Positions 1-9,740 of a stretch of 64,000 bases of DNA are shown piece by piece (within the stretch, counting starts at the first letter, position 1; each line of letters starts with the position of its first letter). The translations under genes were made by a program, and so were the position numbers. The DNA comes from Candidatus Eiseniibacteriota bacterium (GTDB lineage: Bacteria; Eisenbacteria; RBG-16-71-46), in assembly GCA_016710095.1 (NCBI GenBank), contig JADJLL010000001.1, positions 186,001 to 250,000 of the forward strand, given 5' to 3'. The notes below the pieces were generated by a model. It made no database searches and was not told where the DNA came from. It saw nothing but the letters and a program-made list of their open reading frames with translations.

Positions 1-1
1 T

Positions 2-142
2 GGCGACATGGACTGCACCGCCCCGGTCCGGCTCACGACCAAGGAACGCACGCGCCTTTCCGCCGTGTTCGGCCGCGGGGGTATCCCCGTCGCCTTGCAG
101 ACGGTCTCCGGAGACATCACCCTGACGAGCGGAGGACATTGA
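2..142 (+). CDS. C-terminal end of a DUF4097-like secreted protein (partial)
   Basis: This is the last 46 codons of a gene that begins before the window. The frame is open from base 2 to a TGA at 140-142. The tail ends in VSGDITLTSGG, the serine/glycine/threonine-rich strand repeat typical of DUF4097 (putative adhesin, right-handed beta-helix-like) proteins, where VSGDI repeats recur along the chain. It is followed at once by an SD (GGAGGA, 131-136) and the next start codon at 145, so the two genes are probably co-transcribed. DUF4097 genes are commonly found beside bactofilin-like and anti-sigma genes, which fits the neighbour. With so little sequence the family call is moderate. Confidence 0.6.
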   Translation, partial: GDMDCTAPVRLTTKERTRLSAVFGRGGIPVALQTVSGDITLTSGGH

Positions 143-144
143 TC

Positions 145-339
145 ATGAGACGACTCCGAGACCTCTCGATGGCCGCGGGCCTGCTGGCGGTCACTCTCGC
201 ACTCGCTGCAGGTGGAGCGCTCGCCCAGGGCACGATGACGTTCCGGCCGATCCCGGCGGACAGCGTCGCCCGGCTCGAATCGGACGTCGCGCGCGACGTA
301 TCGAAAGGCGGACGAATCGGCCGCGACGCGTTACCGTGA
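145..339 (+). CDS. N-terminal piece (signal peptide) of the bactofilin-like membrane protein
   Basis: ATG at 145, preceded by GGAGGA at 131-136, starts a clear signal peptide (MRRLRDLSMAAGLLAVTLAL then AAGGALAQG) and a short mature segment that runs into a TGA at 337-339. Reading the +1 frame from about 300 gives a sensible continuation (RKADESAATRYRDAGRDATA), and near 360 the original frame resumes with SPVSIHVGDDSIVVEAPGS, leading straight into the domain at 520-1578. Two compensating one-base indels therefore split one gene of about 475 residues. I regard this piece and the next entry as one protein, most likely separated by sequence error. Confidence 0.6.
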   Translation: MRRLRDLSMAAGLLAVTLALAAGGALAQGTMTFRPIPADSVARLESDVARDVSKGGRIGRDALP

Positions 340-519
340 TGCGGGCCGTGACGCGACCGCGCGGCGGCCGGCGCCGATTCGCCGGTCTCGATCCACGTCG
401 GGGACGACAGCATCGTCGTCGAAGCCCCCGGCAGCATTCCCGAAACGCCCGAAGCGCCCGAGCCGCCGGAGGCCCGCGAGAGCACGGGCGAGATCATCCG
501 CTTCGGCAGCCCCATCACC

Positions 520-1578
520 GTGCATGCCGGCCAGGCCGTCGACGGCGACGTCGTCAGCATCGGCGGTTCCGTGCGCGTCGAAGGACTCGTGAAGGGCAGC
601 GTCACCGCGGTCGGTGGCGACGTCACGCTCGTGCCCGGCGCCCGTGTGGACGGCGACGTGGTGTGCATGGGCGGCACGCTCCGCCAGGAGCCCGGCTCGT
701 CCATCTCGGGCCAGCTCGTCACCGCGCCCCGCGTGCCCGGCGCCCGGCTCTTCCTGCCGGTGCTCGCCGCCGTCGGCGTGGGCTTCAAGATCATCATGCA
801 TCTCCTGTGGATGCTGTTCGTCGCCGGCATCGCGTTCCTGGTCGTGAAGCTCGCGCCGGGCCGCACCCAGGCCGCCGTGGACGACATCCGTTCCGATCCC
901 GGCACGTCGTTCCTGTGGGGCCTGCTGCTCTGGGGGCTCGCGATTCCCGCGATGCTCGTGGTCTCGATCGCCGCGGCGCTGCTGTGCATCACGATCATCG
1001 GTATCCCGCTCGCCCTCGCCGCGATCCTCGGCCTCGGGCTGTTCTTCGCGATCGCGGTCATCTGGGGAACCATCTCGGGCTTCGCGCTGCTCGGCGGCCA
1101 GGTCTTCACGCGCTTCAAGGGCGGCGAGCCCACGCTGCTGCGCGCCGCGATCTGGGGCGTCGTCTGCGTCGTCGGCCTGCGCATCCTGTCCGACGTGCTG
1201 CACATCCTGCCGTTGTTCGGCTTCCTCGGTGGGCTCGTGAGCTTCATCCGCTACGTGCTCTGGGCGATCCTCATGACGCTCGGCGCCGGCGCGCTCGTTC
1301 GGGCCGAGTACCAGCGCCGCACGGTGCAGAGCTGGTGGCAGCAGTCGCAGTTCAACCGTCGCCGTGCGACGGGCGTGGACGACTATCCGCCTCCGCCTCC
1401 GGGCGCGGCGCCGACTTCGGCCTCCGTTCCGCCGCCGCCGCCTCCGGCGCCTCCGGCCGCATCGCCGCCGTCCGCGTTCGCTCCTCCGGCGTCGTCCGGC
1501 AGCGCGGGTTCGGAAGCGTGGCCGCCCATGCCTCCGCCTCCTCCGCCACCGCCTCCGCCGTCGGATCCGATCGGCTGA
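520..1578 (+). CDS. Bactofilin-like polymer-forming domain with membrane helices
   Basis: The GTG at 520 is only the first start codon available in this frame; the coding frame is visibly open from about 361, and the real start is probably at 145. The N-terminal part carries hexapeptide-like beta repeats (VDGDVVSIGGSVRVEG, VKGSVTAVGGDVTL, VDGDVVCMGGTL), as in polymer-forming (bactofilin) domains. After these come about four hydrophobic helices in two pairs and a long Pro-rich cytoplasmic or periplasmic tail (PPPPP tracts, about residues 275-345). Proteins of this build are common in FCB-type bacteria next to DUF4097 proteins, but their function is not established; a membrane-associated scaffold is the usual guess. 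A perfect hairpin terminator follows at 1594. Confidence 0.75.
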   Translation: MHAGQAVDGDVVSIGGSVRVEGLVKGSVTAVGGDVTLVPGARVDGDVVCMGGTLRQEPGSSISGQLVTAPRVPGARLFLPVLAAVGVGFKIIMHLLWMLFVAGIAFLVVKLAPGRTQAAVDDIRSDPGTSFLWGLLLWGLAIPAMLVVSIAAALLCITIIGIPLALAAILGLGLFFAIAVIWGTISGFALLGGQVFTRFKGGEPTLLRAAIWGVVCVVGLRILSDVLHILPLFGFLGGLVSFIRYVLWAILMTLGAGALVRAEYQRRTVQSWWQQSQFNRRRATGVDDYPPPPPGAAPTSASVPPPPPPAPPAASPPSAFAPPASSGSAGSEAWPPMPPPPPPPPPPSDPIG

Positions 1579-1593
1579 TCTCGAACACACCTC

Positions 1594-1621
1594 GCGGCCC
1601 GGAACCCACGTTCCGGGCCGC
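1594..1621 (+). terminator. Hairpin terminator after the bactofilin-like gene
   Basis: A perfect 12-bp stem (GCGGCCCGGAAC / GTTCCGGGCCGC) with loop CCAC lies 15 bases after the stop codon. The T-rich tail is weak (GATGCGTTT), so termination may be inefficient. Confidence 0.65.
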
Positions 1622-1720
1622 GATGCGTTTGCGCGAAGCGCCGCCCCTGCGGCAACGTGCGCCCCGTCCCGCGCGTGGTGCGCATGCGGCGCGCCCGGCG
1701 CGGAATCGAACGAGGGCTCC

Positions 1721-2263
1721 GTGTTCCAAGCGTTGTTCGATGCGGCCGGACAATCCCTGCTGGTGCTCAGCCTGCTTCTGTTCGTCGACGGTGCGACGAC
1801 GGGCGCGGGCACGACGCCGCTGCTGCTCCTCTGCGCGCGCCATCACGAGCCGTGGAAGGTCGCGGTCGCGGGCGGCGCGGCGAGCGCCGCGGGCAGCGCG
1901 GTCCAGCTGCTCGTCTTCCGCTGGATGCTCGGCCAGAAGCGCCCCTGGATGACGCGCTTCCTGCCGTCGCGCGAGAAGATCGAGGCGACGCTCGCGCAGT
2001 ATCCCTCGGCGTCGTTCCTCGCGATCGCGATCGCGCGCGCCACGCCCATGCCGGACGCGCCGCTCAAGCTCGTCGCCGCCGTGATCGGCTACCCGATCTG
2101 GCGCTACCTGGTCGCCGTACTGCTCGGCGCGCTGCCCTACTACGCGGCGCTCGCGTACGTCGGCCACGAGTTCCCGATGCCGCCGTGGGTGATCGGCGCC
2201 GTCGTCGGCGTCATCGTGCTCGGTTTCGCGATCGACCTGCTTCGCCGCAGGATGCGCGCGTGA
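1721..2263 (+). CDS. VTT-domain (SNARE-associated/DedA-like) small membrane protein
   Basis: GTG at 1721 with a GAGGG stretch just upstream; 180 residues. The first hydrophobic block (about residues 8-45) holds a GATTGAGTTPLL turn, followed by amphipathic segments and IAIARATPMPDAPLKLVAA, which resembles the conserved VTT-domain stretch in which a membrane re-entrant helix contains a conserved Arg and Pro. Two further helices follow (LVAVLLGALPYYAALAYV and VIGAVVGVIVLGFAIDLL). The family mediates lipid handling or membrane homeostasis in other bacteria. It overlaps the following hydantoinase gene by four bases (GTGA), suggesting translational coupling. The family call rests on overall pattern, not on a diagnostic motif. 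Confidence 0.65.
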   Translation: MFQALFDAAGQSLLVLSLLLFVDGATTGAGTTPLLLLCARHHEPWKVAVAGGAASAAGSAVQLLVFRWMLGQKRPWMTRFLPSREKIEATLAQYPSASFLAIAIARATPMPDAPLKLVAAVIGYPIWRYLVAVLLGALPYYAALAYVGHEFPMPPWVIGAVVGVIVLGFAIDLLRRRMRA

Positions 2264-4285
2264 GGCCGGCGCCGCGCACGAGCCCCGCCCGCGCCATCGG
2301 CGTGGACACCGGTGGCACGTTCACCGACGTCGTCGTGTGGCGCGACGGCAGGCAGCACGCGTTCAAGGTGCCGTCCACGCCCGACGAGCCCTCGCGCGCG
2401 GTGCTCGAAGGCCTGCGCCGCGCCGGTTCCGGCGCCGCGACGCGCGTGCGCCACGGTTCGACCATCGCGACGAACGCGCTGCTCGAGCGCAAGGGCGCCC
2501 GTGTCGCGTTCGTGACCACGAAGGGCTTCGAGGACGCGATCGAGATCGGGCGGCAGGACCGTCCGGACCTCTACGCGCTCGCGCCCGCGCGGCCCGAGCC
2601 GCTCGTGGCCGCGGAGCGGCGCATCGGCGTGAACGAACGCCTCGACGAGCACGGCCGCCCCGTGCGTGCGCTGACCGACGCGTCGATCCGCGCCGCCGTG
2701 AAGCGCGTGCGCGCGGCGAAGCCCGAGGCCGTCGCCGTGGGACTGCTGCACGCGTACGCGAACGCCGCGCACGAGCGCCGGCTCGCGAGCGCGCTGCGCG
2801 CCACCGGCCTGCCGGTCACCGTGTCGAGCGAACTGTGCCCCGAGATCCGCGAGTACGAGCGCTTCGCGACGACCGTCGCGAACGCCTATCTCGCGCCACG
2901 CGTCGCGCGTTACCTGGGCGCGCTCGCGGGCGCGAAGCTCGGGCGCGTCGAGGTCGTGCTCTCGCATGGCGGCACCGCGCCGATCGCGCGCGCCGCGCAC
3001 GAGAGCGTGCGCCAGCTGTTGTCCGGCCCCGCGGCCGGGCTGCGCGCCGCGCTCGACGCCGCGCGCGCGTGCGGACACGCCGCGGCGCTCACGCTCGACG
3101 TCGGCGGCACGTCCACCGACGTCGCGCTGCTCGGCGCGGGCGAGACCGGCCGCGACGGCCTGCCGCGCCGGCGCGCGCGCGAAGTGGGCGGCGTGCCCGT
3201 GCTGCTGCCGACGCTCGACGTGCACACGATCGGCGCCGGTGGCGGCTCGATCGCGCGCGTGGACGAAGGCGGACTGCTGCGCGTCGGGCCCAGAGCGCCG
3301 GCGCCGATCCCGGGCCCGCGTGCTACGGCGCGGCGGACCGGCGACCGTCACCGACGCGCTCGTCGTGCTGGGCCGCATCCCGTTCGAAACGCTCGCGGGC
3401 GGCGCGCTCGCGCTGGACCGCGCGGCGGCGCGCGCCGCGATGGCACGCCTCGCGAAGGCGCTGCGCCTGCGCGGACCCGAAGCGGCCGCGGCGGGCGTGC
3501 TCGCGATCGCGGACGCCCACATGGAAGCCGCGCTGCGGCGCGTGTCGGTCGAACAGGGCGCCGACCCGCGTGACTGCGCGATCGTCGCCTACGGCGGCGC
3601 GGGCGGGCTGCACGCGTGCGCGCTCGCGGAGTCGCTCGGCGCGCGCGCGGTCGTCTGGCCGCGCCACGCCGGCGTGCTGTGCGCGCTCGGCGCGCTGACC
3701 GGCGGCTCGCGCCGCGAGCGCGGGCGCAGCGTGCTGCTGCCCGTCGGCGACGCGGCCGCGCTCGAGCGCGAGTTCCGCCGGCTCGAGCGCGAGGTGCTCG
3801 CGGAGTTCGCCGCCGGCGAGCGCCGCGGCGTCACGCTCTCGCGCCACGTGGAGGCGCGCTACCGCGGGCAGGCGCACGAGATCGAACTCGCGGAAGGGGA
3901 GAGCGGCCGCATCGCGCGTGCGTTCCACGCCGCGCACCGGCGGCGGTTCGGGTTCGCGGACGAGCGCCGCGACGTGATCGTCGTGTCGGTGCAGGTGCGT
4001 GGCGCGCTGCCCGCCGAGCCGATGCGCGAAGCTCCGGCGCGCCGCGCGCGCGCGGCGGCGGCGGACGGCGAAGCGCGCACGGTCGCCGTGCGCGTCGGCG
4101 CGCGCACCGTGCAGGCGCGCGTGCTCGCACGATCCGCGTTCGCGCCGGGCGTGGCGGTCGCGGGGCCCGCGGTCGTGCACGACGACGGCGCGACGCTGTG
4201 GCTGCCGCCTTCGTGGCGCGCGGTCGCGCGAGCGGACGGCACGCTCGCGCTCACGCTTTCGGGCCCGCGCGGGAGGAAGCCGTGA
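2260..4285 (+). CDS. hyuA: ATP-dependent hydantoinase/5-oxoprolinase subunit A (frame broken near 3285-3345)
   Basis: The start GTG overlaps the preceding stop (GTGA). IGVDTGGTFTDVVVWR near residue 13 is the N-terminal nucleotide-binding motif of Hydant_A_N, and LDVGGTSTDVALL (near residue 285) starts the second ATPase lobe. THTIGAGGGSIA-type sequence (VHTIGAGGGSIARVDEGG) is also typical. Between about 3285 and 3345 the frame changes; with three or four single-base corrections it reads VGPESAGADPGPACYG, the normal family sequence, so indels in GC runs are the likely cause. After the break the frame continues through TVTDALVVLGRIP to AYGGAGGLHACALAESLG and the C-terminal Hydant_A region. These enzymes cleave hydantoins, 5-oxoproline or carboxylate related ketones with ATP; the substrate cannot be told. 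It partners with the next gene. Confidence 0.85.
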
Positions 4286-6002
4286 GCGCGCGCGATCGCA
4301 AGTTCGACGGCGTGGCCCTCGCGCTGCACCAGGGACTGCTGACGGCGTGCGCCGAGGAGATGGGCGCGACGCTCATGCGGTCGGCGCATTCACCGAACAT
4401 CACCGAGCGCCTCGATCACTCGTGCGCGGTGTTCGACGCCGACGCGCGGCTCGTCGCGCAGGCGGCGCACATTCCCGTGCACCTCGGCAGCATGCCGCGC
4501 GCCGTGGAAGTGGCGCGCGAACTCGGACCGTTTTACGCCGGAGACGCGGTGCTCCTGAACGACCCCTTTGCCGGGGGCACGCATCTGCCGGACCTCACGC
4601 TGGTGACGCCCGTGTTTCTGCATGAGAAGGAGGGGGCCTCCGGCCCCCGCGCTCACGCGCATGCTGCGCATGCTTCTTCTGCGGGGAATCGCCGGGTGGG
4701 TCGGGAACTCCTTCTGCGGGGGCGAGGGGCGCGCCCGGCATGCCCGACTACTTCGTCGCCAGCCGTGCGCATCATGCGGACGTCGGCGGCGCGGCGCCGG
4801 GGTCGTTGCCGATCGCGCGCGAGGTCTACGAAGAAGGCTTCCGGATTCCGCCGGTCTTCCTGCGGCGTGCGGGCGTCCTGCAGGACGCGGTGCTCGCGCT
4901 GCTGCTCGCGAACGTGCGCACGCCCGACGAGCGCCGCGCCGATCTCGCGGCGCAGATGGGCGCGCAGGACACCGGCGAGCGCCGGCTGCGCGAACTCGCC
5001 GTGCGCGAGGGCGCGCGAGCCTTCATCGCCGCCACGCGCGCGCTGCTCGACGCGACGGAGAAGCGCGCGCGCGCCGGCTTCGCGCGCCTGCCGCGCGGCA
5101 CGTGGACGTTCGCCGACGCGCTCGACGACGACGGGCTGTCGTCCGCGCCCGTGCGCATCGCCGTCACGCTCACGCTCGACGGGCGCGGCGCCACGCTCGA
5201 TTTCTCGGACTCCGCGCGCCAGGCCGCGGGCCCGGTCAACGCCGTGCTCGCGGTCACGAAGGCCGCCTCGCTCTACGCGCTGCGCTGCGTGCTCGGCGAC
5301 GACGTCGCGGTCAACGACGGCCTGCTGCGCACGGTGCGCGTGATCGCGCCCGAGGGCAGCGTCGTGAATCCGCTGCCGCCCGCCGCCGTCGGCGCGGGCA
5401 ACGTCGAGACGTCGCAGCGCATCGTGGACACGGTGATGGGCGCGCTCGCGCTCGCGCTGCCCGGGCGCGTGCCCGCGGCGAGCGCCGGCACGATGAACAA
5501 CCTGCTGCTCGGCGGCACCGACCCGCGCACCGGCCGCGCGTTCGCGTACTACGAGACGATCGGCGGCGGCCACGGCGCCGGTCCGTCGTGGAACGGCGCG
5601 AGTGCGATGCAGACGCACATGACGAACACGCGCAACACGTCCGCCGAGGCGCTCGAACACGCGTGCCCCGTGCGTGTCGTGGAGGCGCGCATCCGTCGCG
5701 GCAGCGGTGGCCGCGGACGCTTCCGCGGCGGCGACGGCATCGTGCGTTCGCTCGAGATGCTCGCGCCCGCGCGCGCCACGGTGATCGCCGATCGCCGCGT
5801 GCGCGGCCCCTGGGGACTCGCCGGCGGCGAAAGTGGAAAGCCCGGCGAGAACGTCACGCGCGAGCATACGAAGGCGAACCCGCGCCGCAGACCCGGCAAG
5901 TTCACGGTTGACCTCCCGAAAGGCGCGGTGCTAACCGTGGCCAGTCCCGGCGGTGGTGGCTGGGGCCGCCGCACTCCGGCCGGCCCGAAGCGCCGCTCCT
6001 GA
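4282..6002 (+). CDS. hyuB: ATP-dependent hydantoinase/5-oxoprolinase subunit B (interrupted by about 100 extra bases)
   Basis: GTG at 4282 overlaps the hyuA stop. The N-terminal part is typical Hydantoinase_B: LLTACAEEMGATLMRSAHSP, NITERLDHSCAVFD, HIPVHLGSMPRAVE, LLNDPFAGGTHLPDLTLVTP. Then a stretch at about 4621-4735 does not belong to the family and shifts the frame. From 4740 the family sequence resumes (PDYFVASRAHHADVGG), then GPVNAVLAVTKAA, GAGNVETSQRIVD and the C-terminal GGGGWG. Total length about 570 residues, normal for the family once the insert is removed. The inserted piece has a direct repeat (CTTCTGCGGGG at 4676 and 4711) and a palindrome, so it may be a small dispersed repeat that inactivates the gene or is an assembly error. 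Confidence 0.82.
4621..4735. repeat. Repeat-like insertion inside hyuB
   Basis: About 100-115 bases separate two family-conserved blocks of hyuB that are normally some eight residues apart. The piece contains GGGGGCCTCCGGCCCCC (4632-4648, self-complementary ends), GCGCATGCTGCGCATGC (4657-4673, repeated GCGCATGC), and two copies of CTTCTGCGGGG (4676-4686, 4711-4721). No open reading frame or transposase is present. It looks like a short palindromic repeat element, but its boundaries are estimated from protein conservation only. Confidence 0.5.
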
Positions 6003-6034
6003 TCTCTCTCCTGCTCCATCACACGGAGGTGTGC

Positions 6035-7247
6035 ATGTCACGCCTGCTTCGTTTCGCTCCCGTCGTCTTCGCGCTGATCGGCGCGGCGCTGCTGCTGCCG
6101 TCCCGTGGCGCCACGGTGCCGCTCTACGCCGCCCGCACGGGCCTGCAGTGTGGAACGTGCCACTTCGATCCCAACGGTGGCGGCGGCCGCAACGAGTTCG
6201 GCTTCGCCTTCGCCAAGAATCGCCACGCGATCGAGCCCGAGACGGCCGGTGAGTTCGCGGACCTCGCGCTGCGCAACCGCGTCGGCGACGACTTCTCGCT
6301 CTACTTCGGGCTCAACCAGCGCTTCATGCTGCTCGCCGACCATCAGGACGTCGGCGACCTGCCCGATGCGTCGGGCTTCTTCAACATGGAGAGCGGCATC
6401 CACCTGACGTTCCAGCCGACGTCGCGCCTCACGATGTCGTACTCGAACATCACGGCGCCCAGCGGCATCGCGTCCACGCGCGACGCATGGGGCATGATCG
6501 CGTTCGGCTCGCACTACCTGCGCGCCGGCCAGTTCCGCGTTCCGTTCGGGCTTCGCATGGACGACCACTCGGTCGCCACGCGCAACACGTTCCTCGAGTA
6601 CCAGAGCGGCCAGCGCTTCCTGCCCTACGACCCGCACTCGTCCGATCGCGGTGTCGAGTTCGGCGCGTCGCACGGCAACTTCTTCGGTCGCACGTCCTGG
6701 ACGAACGGCGTGAGCGCGCTCGGCCACCCCGCCGTCGCCCGGCCGTCACCCGCAGGCGATCGCGGCCAAGGTCGGTTACGCGATGCCGAAGTACCAGGGC
6801 GGCCTGTCGGTGTACGACGAGTGGCACGCGAGCAGTCCCACGGCCAGCGTGCGTTCCTCGCGCTGGGGCTACTACGGCATGACGCACACGGGCCCGGTGG
6901 CGCTGCTCGGCGAAATCGCCGCGGGCACCGACCAGAACGAGACCGAGTCCGGCATCACGCGCCGGAACCTGCTCGCGTACTGGGCGGAGGCCGACTGGGC
7001 GCCGCACCGCCAGTACAACCTGCGCGTGCGCTACGACCACGCCGAGATGGACCGTTCGAGCGACGATCTCTCGCGCGACCTGAACAGCTACAACCGGTAC
7101 GCGATCGAGGGCGAGTACGTGCCGCTTCCGTTCGCGGAGATCCGCTGGACGTTCCGGTTGATCGATCCCGTCGCCGAGAAGGACGCGTTCGACACCAAGA
7201 TCCCGAACGAGAAGCAGGGCTACATCCAGTTCCACTTCTCGTACTGA
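6035..7247 (+). CDS. Secreted outer-membrane beta-barrel protein with N-terminal CxxCH haem motif (frame broken near 6745)
   Basis: ATG at 6035 with GGAGG at 6025-6029. A signal peptide (about residues 1-26) is followed by QCGTCHFDPNGGGGRNEFG; CGTCH at about residues 39-43 is a c-type haem attachment motif. The remainder is rich in alternating aromatic/polar strands (YFGLNQRFMLLADHQ, FFNMESGIHLTFQPTSRL, HYLRAGQFRVPFGLRMDD) and ends in a C-terminal aromatic (IQFHFSY), as in outer-membrane barrels. Near 6735-6760 the frame changes: HPQAIAAKVGYAMPKYQGG continues the barrel in the second frame, so one base is probably missing or added. About 404 residues in all. The likely role is an outer-membrane protein with one haem; electron transfer across the outer membrane is an inference. 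Confidence 0.72.
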
Positions 7248-7272
7248 GCCGTTCGCGGCACGAGCACACGAA

Positions 7273-7308
7273 GCGGCCCCGGAGGAGCGAATCCTCCGGG
7301 GCCGCTTT
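7273..7308. terminator. Bidirectional hairpin terminator
   Basis: Perfect 14-bp stem GCGGCCCCGGAGGA / TCCTCCGGGGCCGC with loop GCGAA and a TTTCG tail on the plus strand; the minus-strand tail is CTTCGTG. It lies between the convergent haem/barrel gene and the tonB-like gene and could serve both. Confidence 0.85.
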
Positions 7309-7328
7309 CGTTCAGGGCGTCGCCGCCG

Positions 7329-8043
7329 TCAGTGGAGCCGGAAGTCGTACGGCCGCGCCACCCACACGGCCACCGCGTGACCGTTGGTCAGCGCCGGCGT
7401 GAACACGCTCGCGCGCGCCGCCGCGAGCGCGGCGGGATCGAGCATCGGCACCGAGTGCCTGGCGTCCACGACCGCGTCCTTCACGCGGCCGTCGCGCCCG
7501 ACGAGCATGCGCACGACCACGCGCCCTTCGACGCCGGCCTCGCGCGCGATGTCGGGGTAGACGACTTCCGGGCTCGAGACGAGCGCGGGGTACTCGTCCA
7601 CGATCACGAAGTCGCCGATGCCGGGCACGGGTTCGACCATTCCCGGATCGGTGCCGCCGCCGGGGTCACCGGACGGCGTGCTCGAACCACCGGGCTCGCC
7701 CGTCTCGGGGCCGCCGGTCGTCGCCGGCTGCGACGTGACGGGATCCGGCGCGATCACGTCCGGCACGGGGCTCGGGCAGCGCGATCCGGCGCGGCCGGCG
7801 GCGATCGGCGGGTTCGCCGGGCCAGCGGCTCGATCGGCGGCCGGCGCCTCCGGGCCTCGCCGGCTCGGACCGGAATCTCGGCCGGCGTTGGCGCGCGACC
7901 TGCATGCGGGGCAGCGCCAGCATCAGCGCCGCGAACACGGTCACGAGCAGAGCGGTCGCACTCGCCGAGGCGCGCGCCATGCGGCGGTCCTGGTCGGCGA
8001 GCAGCTCGGATGCTCCGTACGGCATGAAATCCTTGAGCGCCAT
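7329..8043 (-). CDS. TonB-like energy transducer (frame broken near 7770-7905)
   Basis: ATG at 8043 with GGAGG six bases upstream. The N-terminus (MALKDFMPYGASELLADQDR) is cytoplasmic, then one membrane anchor (SATALLVTVFAALMLALP). The Pro-rich linker at about 7770-7905 is scrambled by indels: pieces of one proline-rich sequence appear in all three frames. The C-terminal domain is intact from 7766 down: VVYPDIAREAGVEGRVVVRM then LVGRDGRVKDAVV, AALAAARASVFTPAL and VARPYDFRL, the classic TonB C-terminal fold with the YP box. TonB proteins couple inner-membrane proton motive force to outer-membrane receptors; some family members serve unknown partners. No exbB/exbD is seen nearby. Confidence 0.8.
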
Positions 8044-8177
8044 GAATGACCTCCGTGGGTGGCGCCCGGGCCACGAAGCGTGGGATCGGGCGCGGGGTTT
8101 TCGCCCCGCGCTTCTCCTTACGCACAGTCTCCGCCCGGCATTCCCACGGGCGCAATGGCGAACTGTGTTCCCCGCGC

Positions 8178-9616
8178 TCAGGCGGGCGAGATCTCTCCAC
8201 GGCGCAGGGCCGCGAGCTTCGCCGCCACGCGCGAGCGCGTGAGCGTGGTGCCGTCGGCCGCCGAGAGCCGCACCGCGGCCTCGGGCACGTGGTTCAGGAA
8301 CTGGTCGTTCTGCAGTCCCACGAGCACGGTCGGGCGCTCGGCGCAGCGCCGGCGCAGCGTTTCGAGCGCCTCGTCGCCGAGCGAGATGCGCGAGCACACC
8401 GCGATCACCTGCGCGGTGGGCGAGGCGCCGCCCGAGGGCACGCCTTCCGCGGCGAGGTCGGCCGCGAACGTGCCGCCGTGCGCGAACTCGGGCTCGTCCA
8501 CGGACCAGCCACCCGTACGCGCGGCCGCGGGCAGTTCGCCCTCGACGCGCAGTCCGCGGTCGACGATGCGCGCGAGGCGCTCCTTCCAGTCGGACGGCGT
8601 GAGCGACGCGAGCGGCTGCGCGAGTTCCTCCGCCGTGGGCTCGGGGCGCGACGTGTCGAAGTGCTGGAGCCGCGGGCGCGAGGCGTCGAACGGCATGCGG
8701 TCGATCTTGCCCTCGACGAGCAGGTCGGCGAGCTGCAGCCGCGCGCGGCGGACCTCTTCGTTCCAGTGCGCGTACAGCAGCAGGTCGCAGCCCGCGGACA
8801 GCGCGAGCGCGCCGGCCTCGGCGGGCGTGCGGCCCGCGGCGGCGCCCTGCATCTCGAGCGCGTCCGTCACGCAGACGCCGCGGAAACCGACGAGGTCGCG
8901 CAGCAGCGTGGTCGCGATCGTGCGCGAGAACGTGCCCGGCTTCTCGCTGTCGAGCTTGCGGTAGACGACGTGCGCGGTCATGACCGAGTCGGCGTCGAGG
9001 TTCGCGTGGAACGGCGCGAGCTCGCGCCCTCCATCTGGCCGGAGCCGCGGTCGCACACGGGCAGCGTCACGTGCGAGTCGGTGCGCGTGTCGCCGTGCCC
9101 GGGGAAGTGCTTGAGGCAGGACGCGAGCCCCTGCGCGCGGAAGCCGCGCAGCACCGCGGCGACCAGCTGCGAGACCTGCTCGGGCGTGGTGCCGTAGGCG
9201 CGCGGGCCGATCACGGGATTGTCGGGTTCGCTGTGCACGTCGGCGACGGGCGCGAAGTTCCAGTCGAAGCCCAGCGCGCGCAGCCGCCGCGCGGTGACGC
9301 TCGCGACCCACTCGACGTCCTCCGCCGTGCCGCCGCGGGCGAGCAGCCCGGCGTTGGGCGGCACCACGAGGTGCCCGGCCAGCTGCGAGACCCAGCCGCC
9401 TTCCTCGTCGAGCGCGAAGAACAGCCGGCGCGGACGCGCGAGTGCGCGCAGGTGCGCGATCTTCGCGCGCAGGTCCTCGAGGTCGCCGAAGTCGCGCCGG
9501 AACACGATCACGCCAGCGGGCGGGTACTGTGCGAAGTCACGCTCCCAGGCCGGAGTGAAGCCTTCCGGCGGGAGTCCGATCACCATGCGTCGGGCGATAC
9601 CGCGTTGAGCGTCCAT
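8178..9616 (-). CDS. nagZ: Beta-N-acetylhexosaminidase, GH3 family, NagZ-like (frame broken near 9030)
   Basis: ATG at 9616. The GH3 barrel begins with MVIGLPPEG and GVIVFRRDF, and contains FALDEEGGWVSQL, NFAPVADVHS and CLKHFPGHGDTRTDSH (about residue 170), the KHFPGHG signature with the His-Asp region used by NagZ-type enzymes. The frame changes at about 9025-9040 and continues as LAPFHANLDADSVMTAHVVY, then VGFRGVCVTDALEMQGA with the nucleophile Asp (VTDALEM). About 478 residues. NagZ cleaves GlcNAc from anhydromuropeptides in cell-wall recycling; the C-terminal portion beyond the barrel is longer than in proteobacterial NagZ (about 340 residues), as in other GH3 members, so a wider beta-hexosaminidase role is possible. 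A good promoter lies just upstream (9628-9656). Confidence 0.88.
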
Positions 9617-9627
9617 AGAGGCGGCGC

Positions 9628-9656
9628 AGCGTGGGGGAGGGTCCCGGGACTGTCAA
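9628..9656 (-). promoter_or_regulatory. Promoter for nagZ
   Basis: On the minus strand: a perfect -35 TTGACA (9656-9651), a 17-base spacer, and CACGCT (9633-9628) as -10, followed by GCGCCG. The predicted transcript start is only a few bases before the ATG at 9616. Confidence 0.6.
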
Positions 9657-9740
9657 CCATTTCGTGACCACCCCGTCCGTCACTCGTTCGGACGCGATCG
9701 TGCAATTCGCCCGTCGCGGGAGGCCCGATCGCGGGCTACT

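Noticed and set aside
331..1812. Long open frames opposite the bactofilin-like gene
   Set aside because: Arg/Ala/Gly-rich low-complexity translations without family pattern, caused by high GC; the plus-strand gene is clear.
3285..3345. Programmed frameshift in hyuA
   Set aside because: More than one indel is needed and no slippery heptamer is present; sequence errors explain it better.
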